This document shows positions 17,237-26,557 of a stretch of DNA of 41,354 nucleotides, piece after piece. The position numbers and the translations under genes were made by a program. This stretch comes from Alphaproteobacteria bacterium (GTDB lineage: Bacteria > Pseudomonadota > Alphaproteobacteria > Rhodobacterales > Rhodobacteraceae): contig JAUIIR010000034.1 in assembly GCA_030431485.1 (NCBI GenBank), positions 1 through 41,354 on the forward strand, given 5' to 3'. A model generated the notes under the pieces. That model had not been told where the DNA came from, made no database searches, and worked only from the letters and a program-made list of their open reading frames with translations. Positions within the stretch are counted from its first letter, which is position 1; the number at the start of each line of letters is the position of its first letter.

Positions 17237-18277
17237 TTAGCTAGGCCGTCCTTGTGCGGCAATCAAGTCATCACGATGTGCGCGCTCGCGTTGCGCAACC
17301 TGGGTCAGAGCCTCAAACACCGCATCTGACCGCGTTCTGCGCATGTCTCGATGGCCCGCCGCCTGTACAAGAAAATCGGTTTCGGGAAGGCATCGAGCGT
17401 AAAGGACCGCAGACTGCGGCATGACCATTGTCATCGCAGCCCGCGCCGCCGAGACACCGAGCCATCCCATCTTCTGCGATTTGGATGTGCGCGCGCGCGA
17501 TGATATCGAATCATATCCACTGCGCTGAACCTGACCACCAATCCCGGCATAGATAAATCGTGCCGCGTAAATACCCGGTCGCGAAACTAGGGGAAGTGCT
17601 GCCACTCCAGCCTCAGACCGCATGTAAAGCCGGTTTGCCTGCATCACCAGACGTCTGGTCATCTGGCGAATGGCCTTTGTCGGTTTGGGTGTTTCCAGAA
17701 ATGCTTCAGCAGACAAACCCGCCTCATCCAACCATTCAAGCGGCAGATAAATCCTGCCTTCAAGCGCGTCCTCTCCGATATCACGCGAGATATTCGTGAG
17801 TTGCATTGCGACCCCAAGATCACAAGCCCGGGCAAGCGCATTTGGATCCCGAACGCGCATCAGCACACACATCATAACACCTACGGCCGACGCAACACGC
17901 GCGGAATAGTCGAAAAGATCCGACAGCGTCTCGTACCGCCGGCCCATTGCATCCCACGCCAACCCTTCCAGGAGGGCGTCAGGCAAAGCCCGCGGCATGT
18001 CGAACTCTTCCACCACACGCGCAAACGCTCGATCGGCAGCGGCGTTTTCCGGACGGCCTGCATAGATAAGCTCTAATCGTTGCTGCAAGCGCAGAACTGC
18101 CGCCGCCTTTTCCTGCTGCAAATCCACAGCATCATCCGCGAGACGGCAGAACGCGTACAGCGCAAGCGATGGGTCTCGCACGGATGTAGGCAAAAGGCGT
18201 GATGCTGCATAGAAGGACAGCGAACCGTGGCGAATCGCTTCACGGCACGCGTCCATATCGCGTTCAGGACAGATCAT
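17237..18277 (-). CDS. crtB: 15-cis-phytoene synthase
   Basis: Joins two geranylgeranyl diphosphates to phytoene, the first committed carotenoid step. The 346-residue protein has the Asp-rich substrate/Mg motifs AFCRLADDAVD near residue 42 and LTNISRDIGEDALEGRIYLP in the middle. The ATG overlaps the crtI stop (ATGA), so crtI-crtB-tspO form one minus-strand operon driven from the crtI-crtA region. Confidence 0.96.
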   Translation of the reverse strand: MICPERDMDACREAIRHGSLSFYAASRLLPTSVRDPSLALYAFCRLADDAVDLQQEKAAAVLRLQQRLELIYAGRPENAAADRAFARVVEEFDMPRALPDALLEGLAWDAMGRRYETLSDLFDYSARVASAVGVMMCVLMRVRDPNALARACDLGVAMQLTNISRDIGEDALEGRIYLPLEWLDEAGLSAEAFLETPKPTKAIRQMTRRLVMQANRLYMRSEAGVAALPLVSRPGIYAARFIYAGIGGQVQRSGYDSISSRARTSKSQKMGWLGVSAARAAMTMVMPQSAVLYARCLPETDFLVQAAGHRDMRRTRSDAVFEALTQVAQRERAHRDDLIAAQGRPS

Positions 18278-19824
18278 CCGCGCACCAGTGCCGGATCGGG
18301 AACCAATTGCGCCAAAACCTCTGCTGAGGAGATCACGCCCGGAAGCCCAGCGCCGGGATGGGTTCCTGCACCTGTCAGAAACAGCCCATTCAGCTCTTCG
18401 CTCACGTTATGCGGTCGGAACCAGGCACTTTGCAGAATACGCGGCTCTATTGAGAAACCGGAGCCATAGGGAGACAGGTATCTGTCTTTGAAGGTATCTG
18501 GCGTGAACACTTCGCTTGCGGTAACGCGGCTTGAAAATCCCGGAAGCAGTTGCTCTTCCAGAACCTTCGTCAAGCGGACGCGATATTCCCGTTCCAGATC
18601 GTTCCAGTCGGCGGCATCGGCATGTCCAAGATGCGGTACCGGACTCAGAACGTAAAACGTGTCGTCACCGTCAGGTGCAGCGCTTGGATCGGTAACAGTC
18701 GGTCGGTGGACATAAAGCGAGAAGTCCTCTGCCACCTTTCCCTTCATGAAGATATCGCGCACAAGGCCTTTGTACCGTGGACCATTTAGAATCGTGTGGT
18801 GCCCCACATCTTTCCACATGGCCCGCGTACCTTTGGTGCCGAAGTACCAAACATAAAGCCCCATCGACCATCGGCGGGATTTCAATTTCTTGGGCGTCCA
18901 GCGCTTACGCGGCTGGTTGCGCAGCAGATAATCGTAGGTGAACCCAGCATCCGCATTCGACACCACGATATCGGCGGTCAGCACATCACCGGAGCTAAGC
19001 TTGACACCACGCGCGCGACCGTTCTTGACAAGGATTTCGTCAACCTCGGTGCCCATCCGCATCGTGCCGCCCTGTTCGCCAATGATCTTAGCCATGTTTT
19101 CGGCAATCGCGGCAACACCACCCATCGCGTAGTGCACCCCGAATTCCTTTTCGAGATGCGACACAAGGATATACATCGACGTCACATTGAACGGATCACC
19201 GCCAATGAACAGCGGATGAAACGACAGCGCCATGCGCAACCGCTCATCCTTTACGCGTTTGGCGGCGTGGGCATACACTGATCGGTCTGCCCGAAGCATT
19301 GCAAAGCGCGGAAGGACACGAATCAGGTCCCCCAGCTTGTGCATCGACCGTCGGCCAAGATTCTCAAACCCGAACCAGTAGCGCTCTTCGCTGTCACGCA
19401 GGAATTTGTCGTACCCAGCCACGTCACCCGGTGATAACCTACGCACCTCTTCGCGCATCGCATCCGTGTCTTGTCGGGCGGTGAAGTTGGACCCATCCGG
19501 CCAGCGGATTTCATAGAACGGATCAAGCGGGCGCAGATCGACTTCTTCGTGGAAATCCTTACCACAAACTGCCCATAACTCTTTGAAAACCTGCGGCACG
19601 GTCACAATGGTCGGGCCAAGGTCAAACCGGTGCCCGTCTTTCCAGATACAAGACCCGCGCCCCCCTGGAACGTCCAGTTTGTCAATCACAGTCACGCGGT
19701 AGCCCAGCGCGCCCAATCTCATGGCGGAAGCCAACCCTCCCAGACCCGCTCCGATCACAATCGCATGCGCCGAAGTCAGCTTGTCGGAATGGGCCGCAAG
19801 GGCTGTATCAAGTTTGGTCATCAT
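18274..19824 (-). CDS. crtI: Phytoene desaturase
   Basis: FAD-dependent desaturase that converts phytoene to neurosporene or lycopene, feeding crtC, crtD, crtF and crtA. About 516 residues from the ATG at 19824; a second ATG follows at 19821, and an earlier one at 19845 has no obvious ribosome-binding site. Motifs are the N-terminal AIVIGAGLGGLASAMRLGAL and the C-terminal GLFLTGAGTHPGAGLPGV. Whether it makes three or four desaturations cannot be read from the sequence. It diverges from crtA. Confidence 0.95.
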   Translation of the reverse strand: MMTKLDTALAAHSDKLTSAHAIVIGAGLGGLASAMRLGALGYRVTVIDKLDVPGGRGSCIWKDGHRFDLGPTIVTVPQVFKELWAVCGKDFHEEVDLRPLDPFYEIRWPDGSNFTARQDTDAMREEVRRLSPGDVAGYDKFLRDSEERYWFGFENLGRRSMHKLGDLIRVLPRFAMLRADRSVYAHAAKRVKDERLRMALSFHPLFIGGDPFNVTSMYILVSHLEKEFGVHYAMGGVAAIAENMAKIIGEQGGTMRMGTEVDEILVKNGRARGVKLSSGDVLTADIVVSNADAGFTYDYLLRNQPRKRWTPKKLKSRRWSMGLYVWYFGTKGTRAMWKDVGHHTILNGPRYKGLVRDIFMKGKVAEDFSLYVHRPTVTDPSAAPDGDDTFYVLSPVPHLGHADAADWNDLEREYRVRLTKVLEEQLLPGFSSRVTASEVFTPDTFKDRYLSPYGSGFSIEPRILQSAWFRPHNVSEELNGLFLTGAGTHPGAGLPGVISSAEVLAQLVPDPALVRG

Positions 19825-19839
19825 ACTCTCATGATATAC

Positions 19840-19857
19840 TGTCAACTTTACTTTACA
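19840..19857. promoter_or_regulatory. PpsR/CrtJ-type operator on the crtI side
   Basis: Perfect TGT-N12-ACA palindrome 15 bases upstream of the crtI ATG. It is one of two in the divergent crtI-crtA region; the other lies 58 bases away near crtA. Distant pairs of this kind are known for CrtJ at crtI-crtA in Rhodobacter capsulatus. Confidence 0.82.
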
Positions 19858-19915
19858 ATATTTTGCCGCTTGGGTGCGTCAAATTATTTAATATCTTCCC
19901 TGATGAGAGATATTA

Positions 19916-19933
19916 TGTCAGACTAAGTTGACA
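19916..19933. promoter_or_regulatory. PpsR/CrtJ-type operator on the crtA side
   Basis: Perfect TGT-N12-ACA palindrome ending 14 bases before the preferred crtA start at 19948 and only two bases before the alternative ATG at 19936. The place leaves little room for a leader, which supports the later crtA start. Confidence 0.82.
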
Positions 19934-19947
19934 CTATGGGAACCAAA

Positions 19948-20655
19948 ATGCAGACCGTGAGCCTGAGCTTCTACCGCTTTGCCACACCGCTTTCGCGGCT
20001 GTGGGCGCTGACAATGATGGGTGCGGCCCGACTGTCGCTTCCACGAATCAACAATCTTCAGTTCTGGAAACTCTGCGGCTCTGGCACTGGTGAAGGCTTC
20101 ACACCGATCCCCAATACATCAGTCTATGCGATCCTAACGGTCTGGCCCGATCTGAAATGTGCGCATCACGCACAGGAACAGGAATCAATTTTCCAGCGCT
20201 ATCGCGCCAAAGCTTCCGAACACTGGACTGTTTTTCTCACCCCGTATTCCGCAAGGGGCGCATGGTCAGGCACCACACCCTTTGCCGAAGAAACGCCGCA
20301 ACAAACCGGACCCATCGCCGCGCTCACCCGAGCCACTGTGCGCCCTGTCGTGGCCGCACAATTCTGGAAACGCGTGCCGGACATCAGCGGAGTGATTGGC
20401 GAAGACAAAAACGTTCTTTTCAAGATCGGCATCGGGGAAGTTCCGCTTCTTCAGCAAATCACCTTTTCCATCTGGCCCGACTCCCACTCCATGGCTGAAT
20501 TCGCCCGCAACAATGGACCGCACGCGCAAGCCATCCGCGCGGTACGTGACGGCAAATGGTTCCGCGAAGAACTTTACGCTCGCTTCCGCGTTACCAACGA
20601 ATTCGGCAGCTGGGAAGGACAATCCCCCCGCATTCTCAAGGATATCGCCGCATGA
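19948..20655 (+). CDS. crtA: Spheroidene monooxygenase
   Basis: Introduces the keto group that turns spheroidene into spheroidenone, using molecular oxygen, which fits an aerobic phototroph. The start at 19948 gives MQTVSLSFYRFATPLSRLWA, matching the known N-terminus of CrtA, with GGGAA just upstream; the ATG at 19936 would add four residues. The 235-residue product contains FWKLCGSGTGEGFTPIPN and the tryptophans typical of the family. It leads the crtA-bchI-bchD-bchO operon. Confidence 0.94.
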   Translation: MQTVSLSFYRFATPLSRLWALTMMGAARLSLPRINNLQFWKLCGSGTGEGFTPIPNTSVYAILTVWPDLKCAHHAQEQESIFQRYRAKASEHWTVFLTPYSARGAWSGTTPFAEETPQQTGPIAALTRATVRPVVAAQFWKRVPDISGVIGEDKNVLFKIGIGEVPLLQQITFSIWPDSHSMAEFARNNGPHAQAIRAVRDGKWFREELYARFRVTNEFGSWEGQSPRILKDIAA

Positions 20656-21656
20656 AACATCCGTTTCCCTTTTCCGCCATCGTCGGTCAGGACCAGATGA
20701 AACTGGCGATGATCCTCACCGCCATTGATCCGGGCATCGGGGGCGTTCTCGTTTTCGGCGACCGAGGCACTGGCAAGTCAACCGCAGTCCGGGCCTTGGC
20801 GGCATTGCTGCCGGAAATCACCAAGCTCGAAGGTAGCGCAACAAACGCTGCTACGCAGGGTGACTTGCCTGACTGGGCCGATCCAGTTTCAGGCAAGATG
20901 ATCAATGTCCCCACACCCGTCGTCGATCTACCATTAGGTACAACCGAAGACCGGCTGGTCGGCGCTCTTGATATCGAACGCGCCCTCAGCCGGGGTGAAA
21001 AGGCGTTTGAGCCGGGCCTTCTTGCCAAGGCTAACCGGGGATACCTCTATATCGACGAAGTGAACCTGCTTGAGGATCACCTGGTCGACTTGCTGCTCGA
21101 CGTGGCGCAATCCGGCGAAAATGTCATTGAGCGCGAAGGTCTGTCGATCCGCCATGACGCGCGCTTTGTGCTGGTCGGCTCCGGCAATCCGGAAGAGGGC
21201 GAATTGCGCCCGCAATTGCTCGACCGCTTCGGTCTGTCGGTCGAGGTCCGGTCACCCAACGACATTGAAGAGCGGGTTGAAGTGATCCGCCGCCGCGCGG
21301 CGTTCGATACGAACCCCAACGCCTTCGTCGAGAAATGGTCTGTCGAAGACACCAAAATCCGCGATGCGATCCTGACGGCGCGCGACGCGCTCAATACCAC
21401 CGACGCCCCGGATGATACACTGCGCGATTGCGCCGGTCTGTGCGTTGCCATCGGATCGGATGGGTTGCGCGGCGAACTTACATTGCTCCGCGCTGCACGT
21501 GCACTTGCCGCGTTCCAAGGCAGCCCGATAGTTAGCCGAGACCATCTACGGTCTGTTGCCTCGATGGCGCTCAGCCACCGTTTGCGCCGCGATCCACTGG
21601 ATGACGCAGGATCGTCAACCCGCGTCGATCGGACTGTCGAGGAAGTCTTTGCATGA
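20652..21656 (+). CDS. bchI: Magnesium chelatase ATPase subunit I
   Basis: AAA+ ATPase of the Mg-chelatase that puts Mg into protoporphyrin IX, the branch point toward bacteriochlorophyll. The ATG at 20652 overlaps the crtA stop (ATGA) and gives MKHPFPFSAIVGQDQMKLAM, 334 residues. Visible motifs are Walker A GDRGTGKST (36-44), Walker B YLYIDEVNLL, and sensor/arginine-finger segments LVGSGNPEEGELRPQLLDRF. It ends overlapping the bchD start. Confidence 0.96.
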   Translation: MKHPFPFSAIVGQDQMKLAMILTAIDPGIGGVLVFGDRGTGKSTAVRALAALLPEITKLEGSATNAATQGDLPDWADPVSGKMINVPTPVVDLPLGTTEDRLVGALDIERALSRGEKAFEPGLLAKANRGYLYIDEVNLLEDHLVDLLLDVAQSGENVIEREGLSIRHDARFVLVGSGNPEEGELRPQLLDRFGLSVEVRSPNDIEERVEVIRRRAAFDTNPNAFVEKWSVEDTKIRDAILTARDALNTTDAPDDTLRDCAGLCVAIGSDGLRGELTLLRAARALAAFQGSPIVSRDHLRSVASMALSHRLRRDPLDDAGSSTRVDRTVEEVFA

Positions 21657-23341
21657 GAGAAGACCCCTCTGCCGTTAACGTTCAGGGCCAACTGGCGCTG
21701 ACGCTTCTGGCGGTCGACCCGAAAGGGTTGGGGGGTCTCCACCTGCGCGCGCGTGCTGGTCCCGTGCGCGACATGTTCTGTACGCCAATCAAAACTCTCT
21801 TTCCCACCGCGCGTCGCATCGCGCCCTCTATTTCCGATCTGCAACTCTTTGGCGGCGTCGATATCGGCGAGACACTTACACGGGGTGAGATCATACGCGC
21901 CAAAGGCATCCTAGAAACCCCGACACCGCTTGTTTTCACGATGGCCGAGCGATGCGAGCCTGGCCTTGCCGCCCGTTTGGCACAATCCCTTGATGCCGAG
22001 ATCGGACACGCGCTGATCCTTCTCGACGAAGGGGCAGAAAATGATGAGACTGCACCGACGACACTGACCGAACGCCTTGCATTTCGCGTCGATCTTGACG
22101 GGCTCCGCCATGTGGAACTTGTCCAAATGGTGATCGAAAAAGCTGACATCGCGGCCGCACAAGCGCGTCTCACCAGCATCGAAATTCCCGAAAATGTCCC
22201 TGCAGCCCTGTCTATTACGGCTGTCCGTTTCGGTATCGATTCAATCCGCGCACCGCTGATCGCCTTGGCGGCGGCGAGAGCAAATGCGGCTCTGAATGAC
22301 CGAAAAAGCATCAACGACGACGATCTTCAGATCGCCGTTCAACTCGTCTACGCCCATCGTGCCACTCAGATGCCGGTGGACCAAGAAGATGACCAGCCCG
22401 AAGACGACACACAACACGATGATACGCCAGACGCGCAAAGCGAGGATGAGGATGAGAACGATCTGAACCTGCCGAATGAACTGCTCATAGACGCCGTAAA
22501 GGCGGTTCTGCCATTTGATGTGCTCGCCATGCTTGAAGGCACTGGCCGCGTTAAGACCGCATGCGGCAGTGGTGGAGCGGGACAGAAGAAACGTGGCAAC
22601 CGGCGGGGAAGACCCCTTCCATCCCGGGCAGGGCGGCTGGATGGCGGCAACCGCATTGATCTGGTGGCTACGCTACGCGCCGCCGTTCCGTGGCAGACCA
22701 TCCGTCGCAAGCAAAATCCTGGGCGGAAAGGTGTTCTGATCCGGCCCTCAGACATTCATGTCAAAGTCTTCCAAGAGGTTTCGGACCGTTTGGTAATTTT
22801 TGCTGTCGATGCCTCCGGTTCTTCTGCCGTTGCACGCTTGTCCGAGGCAAAAGGCGCGGTCGAATTGATGTTGGCAGACGCGTACGCCCGCCGGGACCAG
22901 GTGGCACTCATCGCCTTCCGGGGAGAAAGCGCAGATCTGATCCTTCCGCCGACGCGCTCTCTGGTTCAGACCAAACGCCGCTTGGCCGGGTTGCCTGGTG
23001 GTGGCGGCACACCTTTAGCCTCCGGTCTCAAGGCAGCAGCCGAGCTTGCCCAGCGTGTGCGTGCGCAGGGTTTGTCTCCCTCGATTGCCGTCCTGACGGA
23101 TGGCCGCGCAAATGTACCGCTTCCCGGAAAAACCGGTCGTGCCGCTGCAAATGACGACGCGCAGGCGATGGCACGCCATGTTCGATCGCTCAAAATTCCA
23201 AGTGCCATGATCGACACATCCGTTCGCCCCCACCGGGATCTGCGCGCACTGTGCACTGTGATGAATGCGCAATACATCCCATTGCCTCGTGCCGATGCCA
23301 AAGGTCTCAGCCAGGCAATTGAATCGGCCCTTGGCAGGTGA
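21653..23341 (+). CDS. bchD: Magnesium chelatase subunit D
   Basis: Second AAA+-like subunit; forms a double ring with BchI and links to BchH. The 562-residue protein has a degenerate AAA+ part (residues 1-235), without an intact Walker A, an acidic Asp/Glu/Pro-rich linker (about 243-272), a basic stretch (312-328), and a C-terminal von Willebrand A domain with the metal site DASGS (386-390). It starts in ATGA overlap with bchI. bchH is not in the window. Confidence 0.95.
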   Translation: MREDPSAVNVQGQLALTLLAVDPKGLGGLHLRARAGPVRDMFCTPIKTLFPTARRIAPSISDLQLFGGVDIGETLTRGEIIRAKGILETPTPLVFTMAERCEPGLAARLAQSLDAEIGHALILLDEGAENDETAPTTLTERLAFRVDLDGLRHVELVQMVIEKADIAAAQARLTSIEIPENVPAALSITAVRFGIDSIRAPLIALAAARANAALNDRKSINDDDLQIAVQLVYAHRATQMPVDQEDDQPEDDTQHDDTPDAQSEDEDENDLNLPNELLIDAVKAVLPFDVLAMLEGTGRVKTACGSGGAGQKKRGNRRGRPLPSRAGRLDGGNRIDLVATLRAAVPWQTIRRKQNPGRKGVLIRPSDIHVKVFQEVSDRLVIFAVDASGSSAVARLSEAKGAVELMLADAYARRDQVALIAFRGESADLILPPTRSLVQTKRRLAGLPGGGGTPLASGLKAAAELAQRVRAQGLSPSIAVLTDGRANVPLPGKTGRAAANDDAQAMARHVRSLKIPSAMIDTSVRPHRDLRALCTVMNAQYIPLPRADAKGLSQAIESALGR

Positions 23342-23345
23342 CAGC

Positions 23346-24206
23346 ATGGGTGCGGCAGAATCCCTGACGGCTTGGCCCCACGCCGAACACTCCCGCTTTG
23401 TAGATGTGCGTCCGCATCATTGGCATATTCAGGAAATGGGGCAGGGCGATACCGTCTTACTCCTGCACGGGGCAAGCGGATCAACCCACTCCTGGCGCGA
23501 TGTCATGACAGATCTCGCGCGGGATCACCATATCATTGCAATAGACCTGCCCGGACATGGTCAAACCAGACTGGGTTCACGGCACAGATCGTCCCTGCCG
23601 CTGATGGCGCAAGACCTCCAGACGTTGATCGACAACCAGGGCTGGAATATCAAAGCCATCCTGGCCCATTCTGCTGGAGCTGCTTTGGCGCTCCGATTGC
23701 TTCAATCAGCTCAATCCGACATCCCCTTGATTGCTGTAAATCCAGCACTGACACCGTTCAAAGGCTTGGCTGGGGTTCTGTTTCCCATTGCCGCGCGGGT
23801 TGTGGCGCTCAGTCCGATCATGGCCAAGATGATCAAACGCAAGATGTCGGGACCGGGACAGGTGGTTTCTCTCATGGAAACAACGGGATCGCAGATTTCT
23901 CCAGAAGGGCTGAACCACTACGCAAAGCTGTTTCGCAGCGACAGTCATCTTGATGGGACATTGCTGATGATGGCGCAGTGGAAACTTGATGGCTTGGTCG
24001 CAGACCTCCCAAAAATCAGTATCCCATGCACTTTTCTAATTGGAGAAAATGACAAAGCTGTGCCCCCCCAATCCGTCCGGGGCAGCGCTTTGAAAATGCC
24101 AAACGCGACAGTGCTTTCGTTTGAGGGTTACGGGCACTTACTGCACGAGGAAGCCCCAGCATTGGTCGCAGATCAGCTCCGCGCGGTTCTGCGCAAATAC
24201 ACGTAA
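23346..24206 (+). CDS. bchO: BchO, alpha/beta hydrolase linked to Mg-chelatase
   Basis: Alpha/beta-fold hydrolase-like protein that accompanies bchI and bchD in purple bacteria; its reaction is not established. The start at 23346 lies four bases after the bchD stop and gives 286 residues; an earlier ATG would run inside bchD. Oxyanion-loop sequence LLLHGASGSTHSW is at 38-50, the nucleophile elbow AHSAGAA places Ser109, and GYGHLLHEE near the C-terminus gives the likely catalytic His. Its 3' end overlaps the convergent smr gene by 34 bases. This is the last photosynthesis gene in the window. Confidence 0.92.
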   Translation: MGAAESLTAWPHAEHSRFVDVRPHHWHIQEMGQGDTVLLLHGASGSTHSWRDVMTDLARDHHIIAIDLPGHGQTRLGSRHRSSLPLMAQDLQTLIDNQGWNIKAILAHSAGAALALRLLQSAQSDIPLIAVNPALTPFKGLAGVLFPIAARVVALSPIMAKMIKRKMSGPGQVVSLMETTGSQISPEGLNHYAKLFRSDSHLDGTLLMMAQWKLDGLVADLPKISIPCTFLIGENDKAVPPQSVRGSALKMPNATVLSFEGYGHLLHEEAPALVADQLRAVLRKYT

Positions 24207-24757
24207 TACGCACCGCCGCCGCCGTGGCGAATATGGGCTTCCGCCACGTCCATGACAGCCGTATTCAGGGGCGCCATCTTCAACCACATTGGAACCTGAC
24301 GTTTCAATACGCCACGCTGACGGGGGATCGGGTCATGCGGGTCATCCCGCTGACCTTTCCCCGTGATCACCAGAACCAGTCGAAACCCCCGAGAATAGGA
24401 CGTGAGGATGAATTTGGTCAGCGCCGGATGCGCCTGATCAAGCGTCATCCCATGCAAATCGATCCGGGCTTCAGGCACCAATTTGCCACGGCGCATCTTT
24501 CCGAAGGTTTTCTTGTCCATCACCGGTTTTGTGGGTGAAGCTGGTTTCGGCGTTGAGACCGATGATTTTGGACTCTCTCGACGCGTTCCAATTCCAAAAG
24601 CTTTGGACAAGTCCATCGGTTCCGACTCGGGCTTTCGGCGAACCTGAGGCTTTTGGGGTTTTTCAGTGCGCCGTAAAGCTTGGGGCAGGGGAGTCGCAGA
24701 ATGCGTGACCTTCTGCCAAAGCTCCTGTTCCTCTGGTTTCAATCGCCGGCGGCTCAT
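24173..24757 (-). CDS. Smr-domain (small MutS-related) protein
   Basis: 194-residue protein with a basic, disordered N-terminal half and a C-terminal Smr domain (about 95-190) showing ARIDLHGMTLDQA and the nucleic-acid-binding VLVITGKG. Smr domains are often nucleases acting on branched DNA or on RNA; the substrate here is unknown. The ATG overlaps the mltA stop (ATGA), so it ends a small operon tim44-like/mltA/smr. Its 3' end overlaps the end of bchO. Confidence 0.9.
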   Translation of the reverse strand: MSRRRLKPEEQELWQKVTHSATPLPQALRRTEKPQKPQVRRKPESEPMDLSKAFGIGTRRESPKSSVSTPKPASPTKPVMDKKTFGKMRRGKLVPEARIDLHGMTLDQAHPALTKFILTSYSRGFRLVLVITGKGQRDDPHDPIPRQRGVLKRQVPMWLKMAPLNTAVMDVAEAHIRHGGGGAYYVYLRRTARS

Positions 24758-25797
24758 TGCAAGGCCTCAGGAAGAAACGCATAGGCGCGTTGAATTGGCA
24801 TCAGAACAATCATGCGGCCGGGGTCCTTGATCCGGCCAGCCGCACGCCCGGCCGCATCACCTGTGCCGAAAAACACGTCAGCCCGTTGCGCACCCTTGAT
24901 TGCAGAGCCGGTGTCTTGAGCAACCATCAGCCTCCGCAACGGAGCTTCACCTTCCTTTTCGATCCACACGGGCGCTCCCAAAGGCGTAAAAGCGGGGTCA
25001 ACAGCAATGCTTCGCATAGGTGTGATTGATCGGTTCATAGCCCCCAGAGGACCTTTGTCTGCAGGAACCTGACTGACCTCCCGAAAGAATACGTAGGAAT
25101 CGTTGTGATACAGCAGGTCTTCGCCATCGACAGGATTCCGTCGCACCCAGTTCTTGATGACATCGGCTGACACCTGATGCGGCTGATACACACCGCGCCG
25201 GACAAGTTCCTGTCCGATGGACCTATAGTTGTGTCCATTGGCACCGCCATAACCAACCCGGATCATGCGTCCATCCGGATATCGAATCCGGCCAGACCCC
25301 TGCACCTGAAGAAAGAAAAGCTCAACCGGATCATCAACCCACGCAATCTCCAACCCACGGCCTTCCATCACACCGCTGGTCAGGATGTCCCGACGGGTCA
25401 ACCACGGTCTGCGGTCATTTGCTTCGGGAGGCATTTTATAAATGGGGTGACGATAACGTCCGGTTCGTACCGGTGAACCGGAGAGTTCCGGCTCAAAATA
25501 GCCTGTAAACAGCGGCTCCTTACCATCCGTGATCAGCATCGGCCGAAAAAAGAGTTCAAAGAACTGACGCGCATCTTTTGCATCGAACGCCAACGCGCAC
25601 AAAGCCGCCCAATCCGACTCATCCAGATCAGCACATGTGTTTTTGAAAACGCTTAATGCCGCATCGTGATCATCAGCAGCCCAGCCATCTAGATCCTCAA
25701 AACCAAGGATTGCGTATTGTGGTGCTGGTTCGTTGGGCACAACCGGTCCTGCCATCAAAATACCAAGACTTATGGCTGCGCCCAGCCTTCGGATCAT
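24754..25797 (-). CDS. mltA: Membrane-bound lytic murein transglycosylase A
   Basis: Cleaves peptidoglycan with formation of 1,6-anhydromuropeptides. The start at 25797 (MIRRLGAAISLGILMAGPVV) gives a signal-peptide-like N-terminus and overlaps the upstream stop (ATGA); an earlier ATG at 25860 would bury the signal. The product has 347 residues. A MltA domain with LFTGYFEPELSGS and VQGSGRIRYPDG is followed by the 3D domain (AVDPAFTPLGAPVWIE, RLMVAQDTGSAIKG, RADVFFGTGDAAG) with conserved Asp residues. No lipobox cysteine is obvious, unlike the E. coli lipoprotein. Confidence 0.93.
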   Translation of the reverse strand: MIRRLGAAISLGILMAGPVVPNEPAPQYAILGFEDLDGWAADDHDAALSVFKNTCADLDESDWAALCALAFDAKDARQFFELFFRPMLITDGKEPLFTGYFEPELSGSPVRTGRYRHPIYKMPPEANDRRPWLTRRDILTSGVMEGRGLEIAWVDDPVELFFLQVQGSGRIRYPDGRMIRVGYGGANGHNYRSIGQELVRRGVYQPHQVSADVIKNWVRRNPVDGEDLLYHNDSYVFFREVSQVPADKGPLGAMNRSITPMRSIAVDPAFTPLGAPVWIEKEGEAPLRRLMVAQDTGSAIKGAQRADVFFGTGDAAGRAAGRIKDPGRMIVLMPIQRAYAFLPEALQ

Positions 25798-26453
25798 TCG
25801 CCCGTGGCGACAAGTTGCCAATTCGGATCGTCCACACCCATTCGACGGGCATAGGTCCAAACGTCTTTTTGCCGCTTAACCTGGGTCGGCGACCCTTCAA
25901 TGATTTCACCAGAACTGTCACGCACGGCCGAAGTCAGTTCTCCGATATATTTCACAGTGATTTCAGCCATCGCACTCGCGTCGTCAAAGGTTGCATCAAC
26001 CAGTGACATCTCGCGGACACCAACAAACTCAGCCTCGATGGTCAGGCCTTGCTCTTCCCGAGCTTCGACCACCTCGGCAAAAGTCTCGTAAACGTCTTCA
26101 GCAAGAAAGGGCTTGATCTCGGCGAGCTCGCCGCGTTCGAACCCCATAAGGATCATCTCGTACGCCCCACGTGCGCCGCCGAGGAAGTCGCCAACGCCAA
26201 AAGATGGTTCTGCGCGCTTCATCCGCGCAAGTGCGTCGGCGGCATCGCTACCCGCATCAACATGATCGACGATGTCATGATCAGGCCCACCTTCGATCAC
26301 TTCGAAGTCGCGACGAGACGATGAGGGCGCATCCTGCCGAGTCACTGGCGGCTTTTCGAAACCTTCCCGTGTTCCTAAGACGCTTTTCAAACGTAGGATC
26401 AAAAACACGGCGATGCCAGCAAGCACCAAGAGCTGTATCAGCGGAGAATTCAT
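25794..26453 (-). CDS. Tim44/TimA-family putative adaptor protein
   Basis: 219-residue protein with a short N-terminal membrane helix (about 5-21), a charged linker, and a C-terminal Tim44-like domain (about 85-215) containing FLGGARGAYEMILMGFERG and the closing VWTYARRMGVDDPNWQLVAT. The family is related to the mitochondrial import motor anchor; in bacteria it is found beside fxsA, secB and mltA, but its job is not defined. It diverges from fxsA. Confidence 0.88.
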   Translation of the reverse strand: MNSPLIQLLVLAGIAVFLILRLKSVLGTREGFEKPPVTRQDAPSSSRRDFEVIEGGPDHDIVDHVDAGSDAADALARMKRAEPSFGVGDFLGGARGAYEMILMGFERGELAEIKPFLAEDVYETFAEVVEAREEQGLTIEAEFVGVREMSLVDATFDDASAMAEITVKYIGELTSAVRDSSGEIIEGSPTQVKRQKDVWTYARRMGVDDPNWQLVATGE

Positions 26454-26557
26454 CAGGACCTCGCCCAGACCAAAGTGGAAACGTCGTTGTTGGGTTCTTA
26501 TGTAGGTGTTGGGCGGCGCTTAGTCCACCGCGCGCCCAGTGAAAGGAGTGCCCTGAT

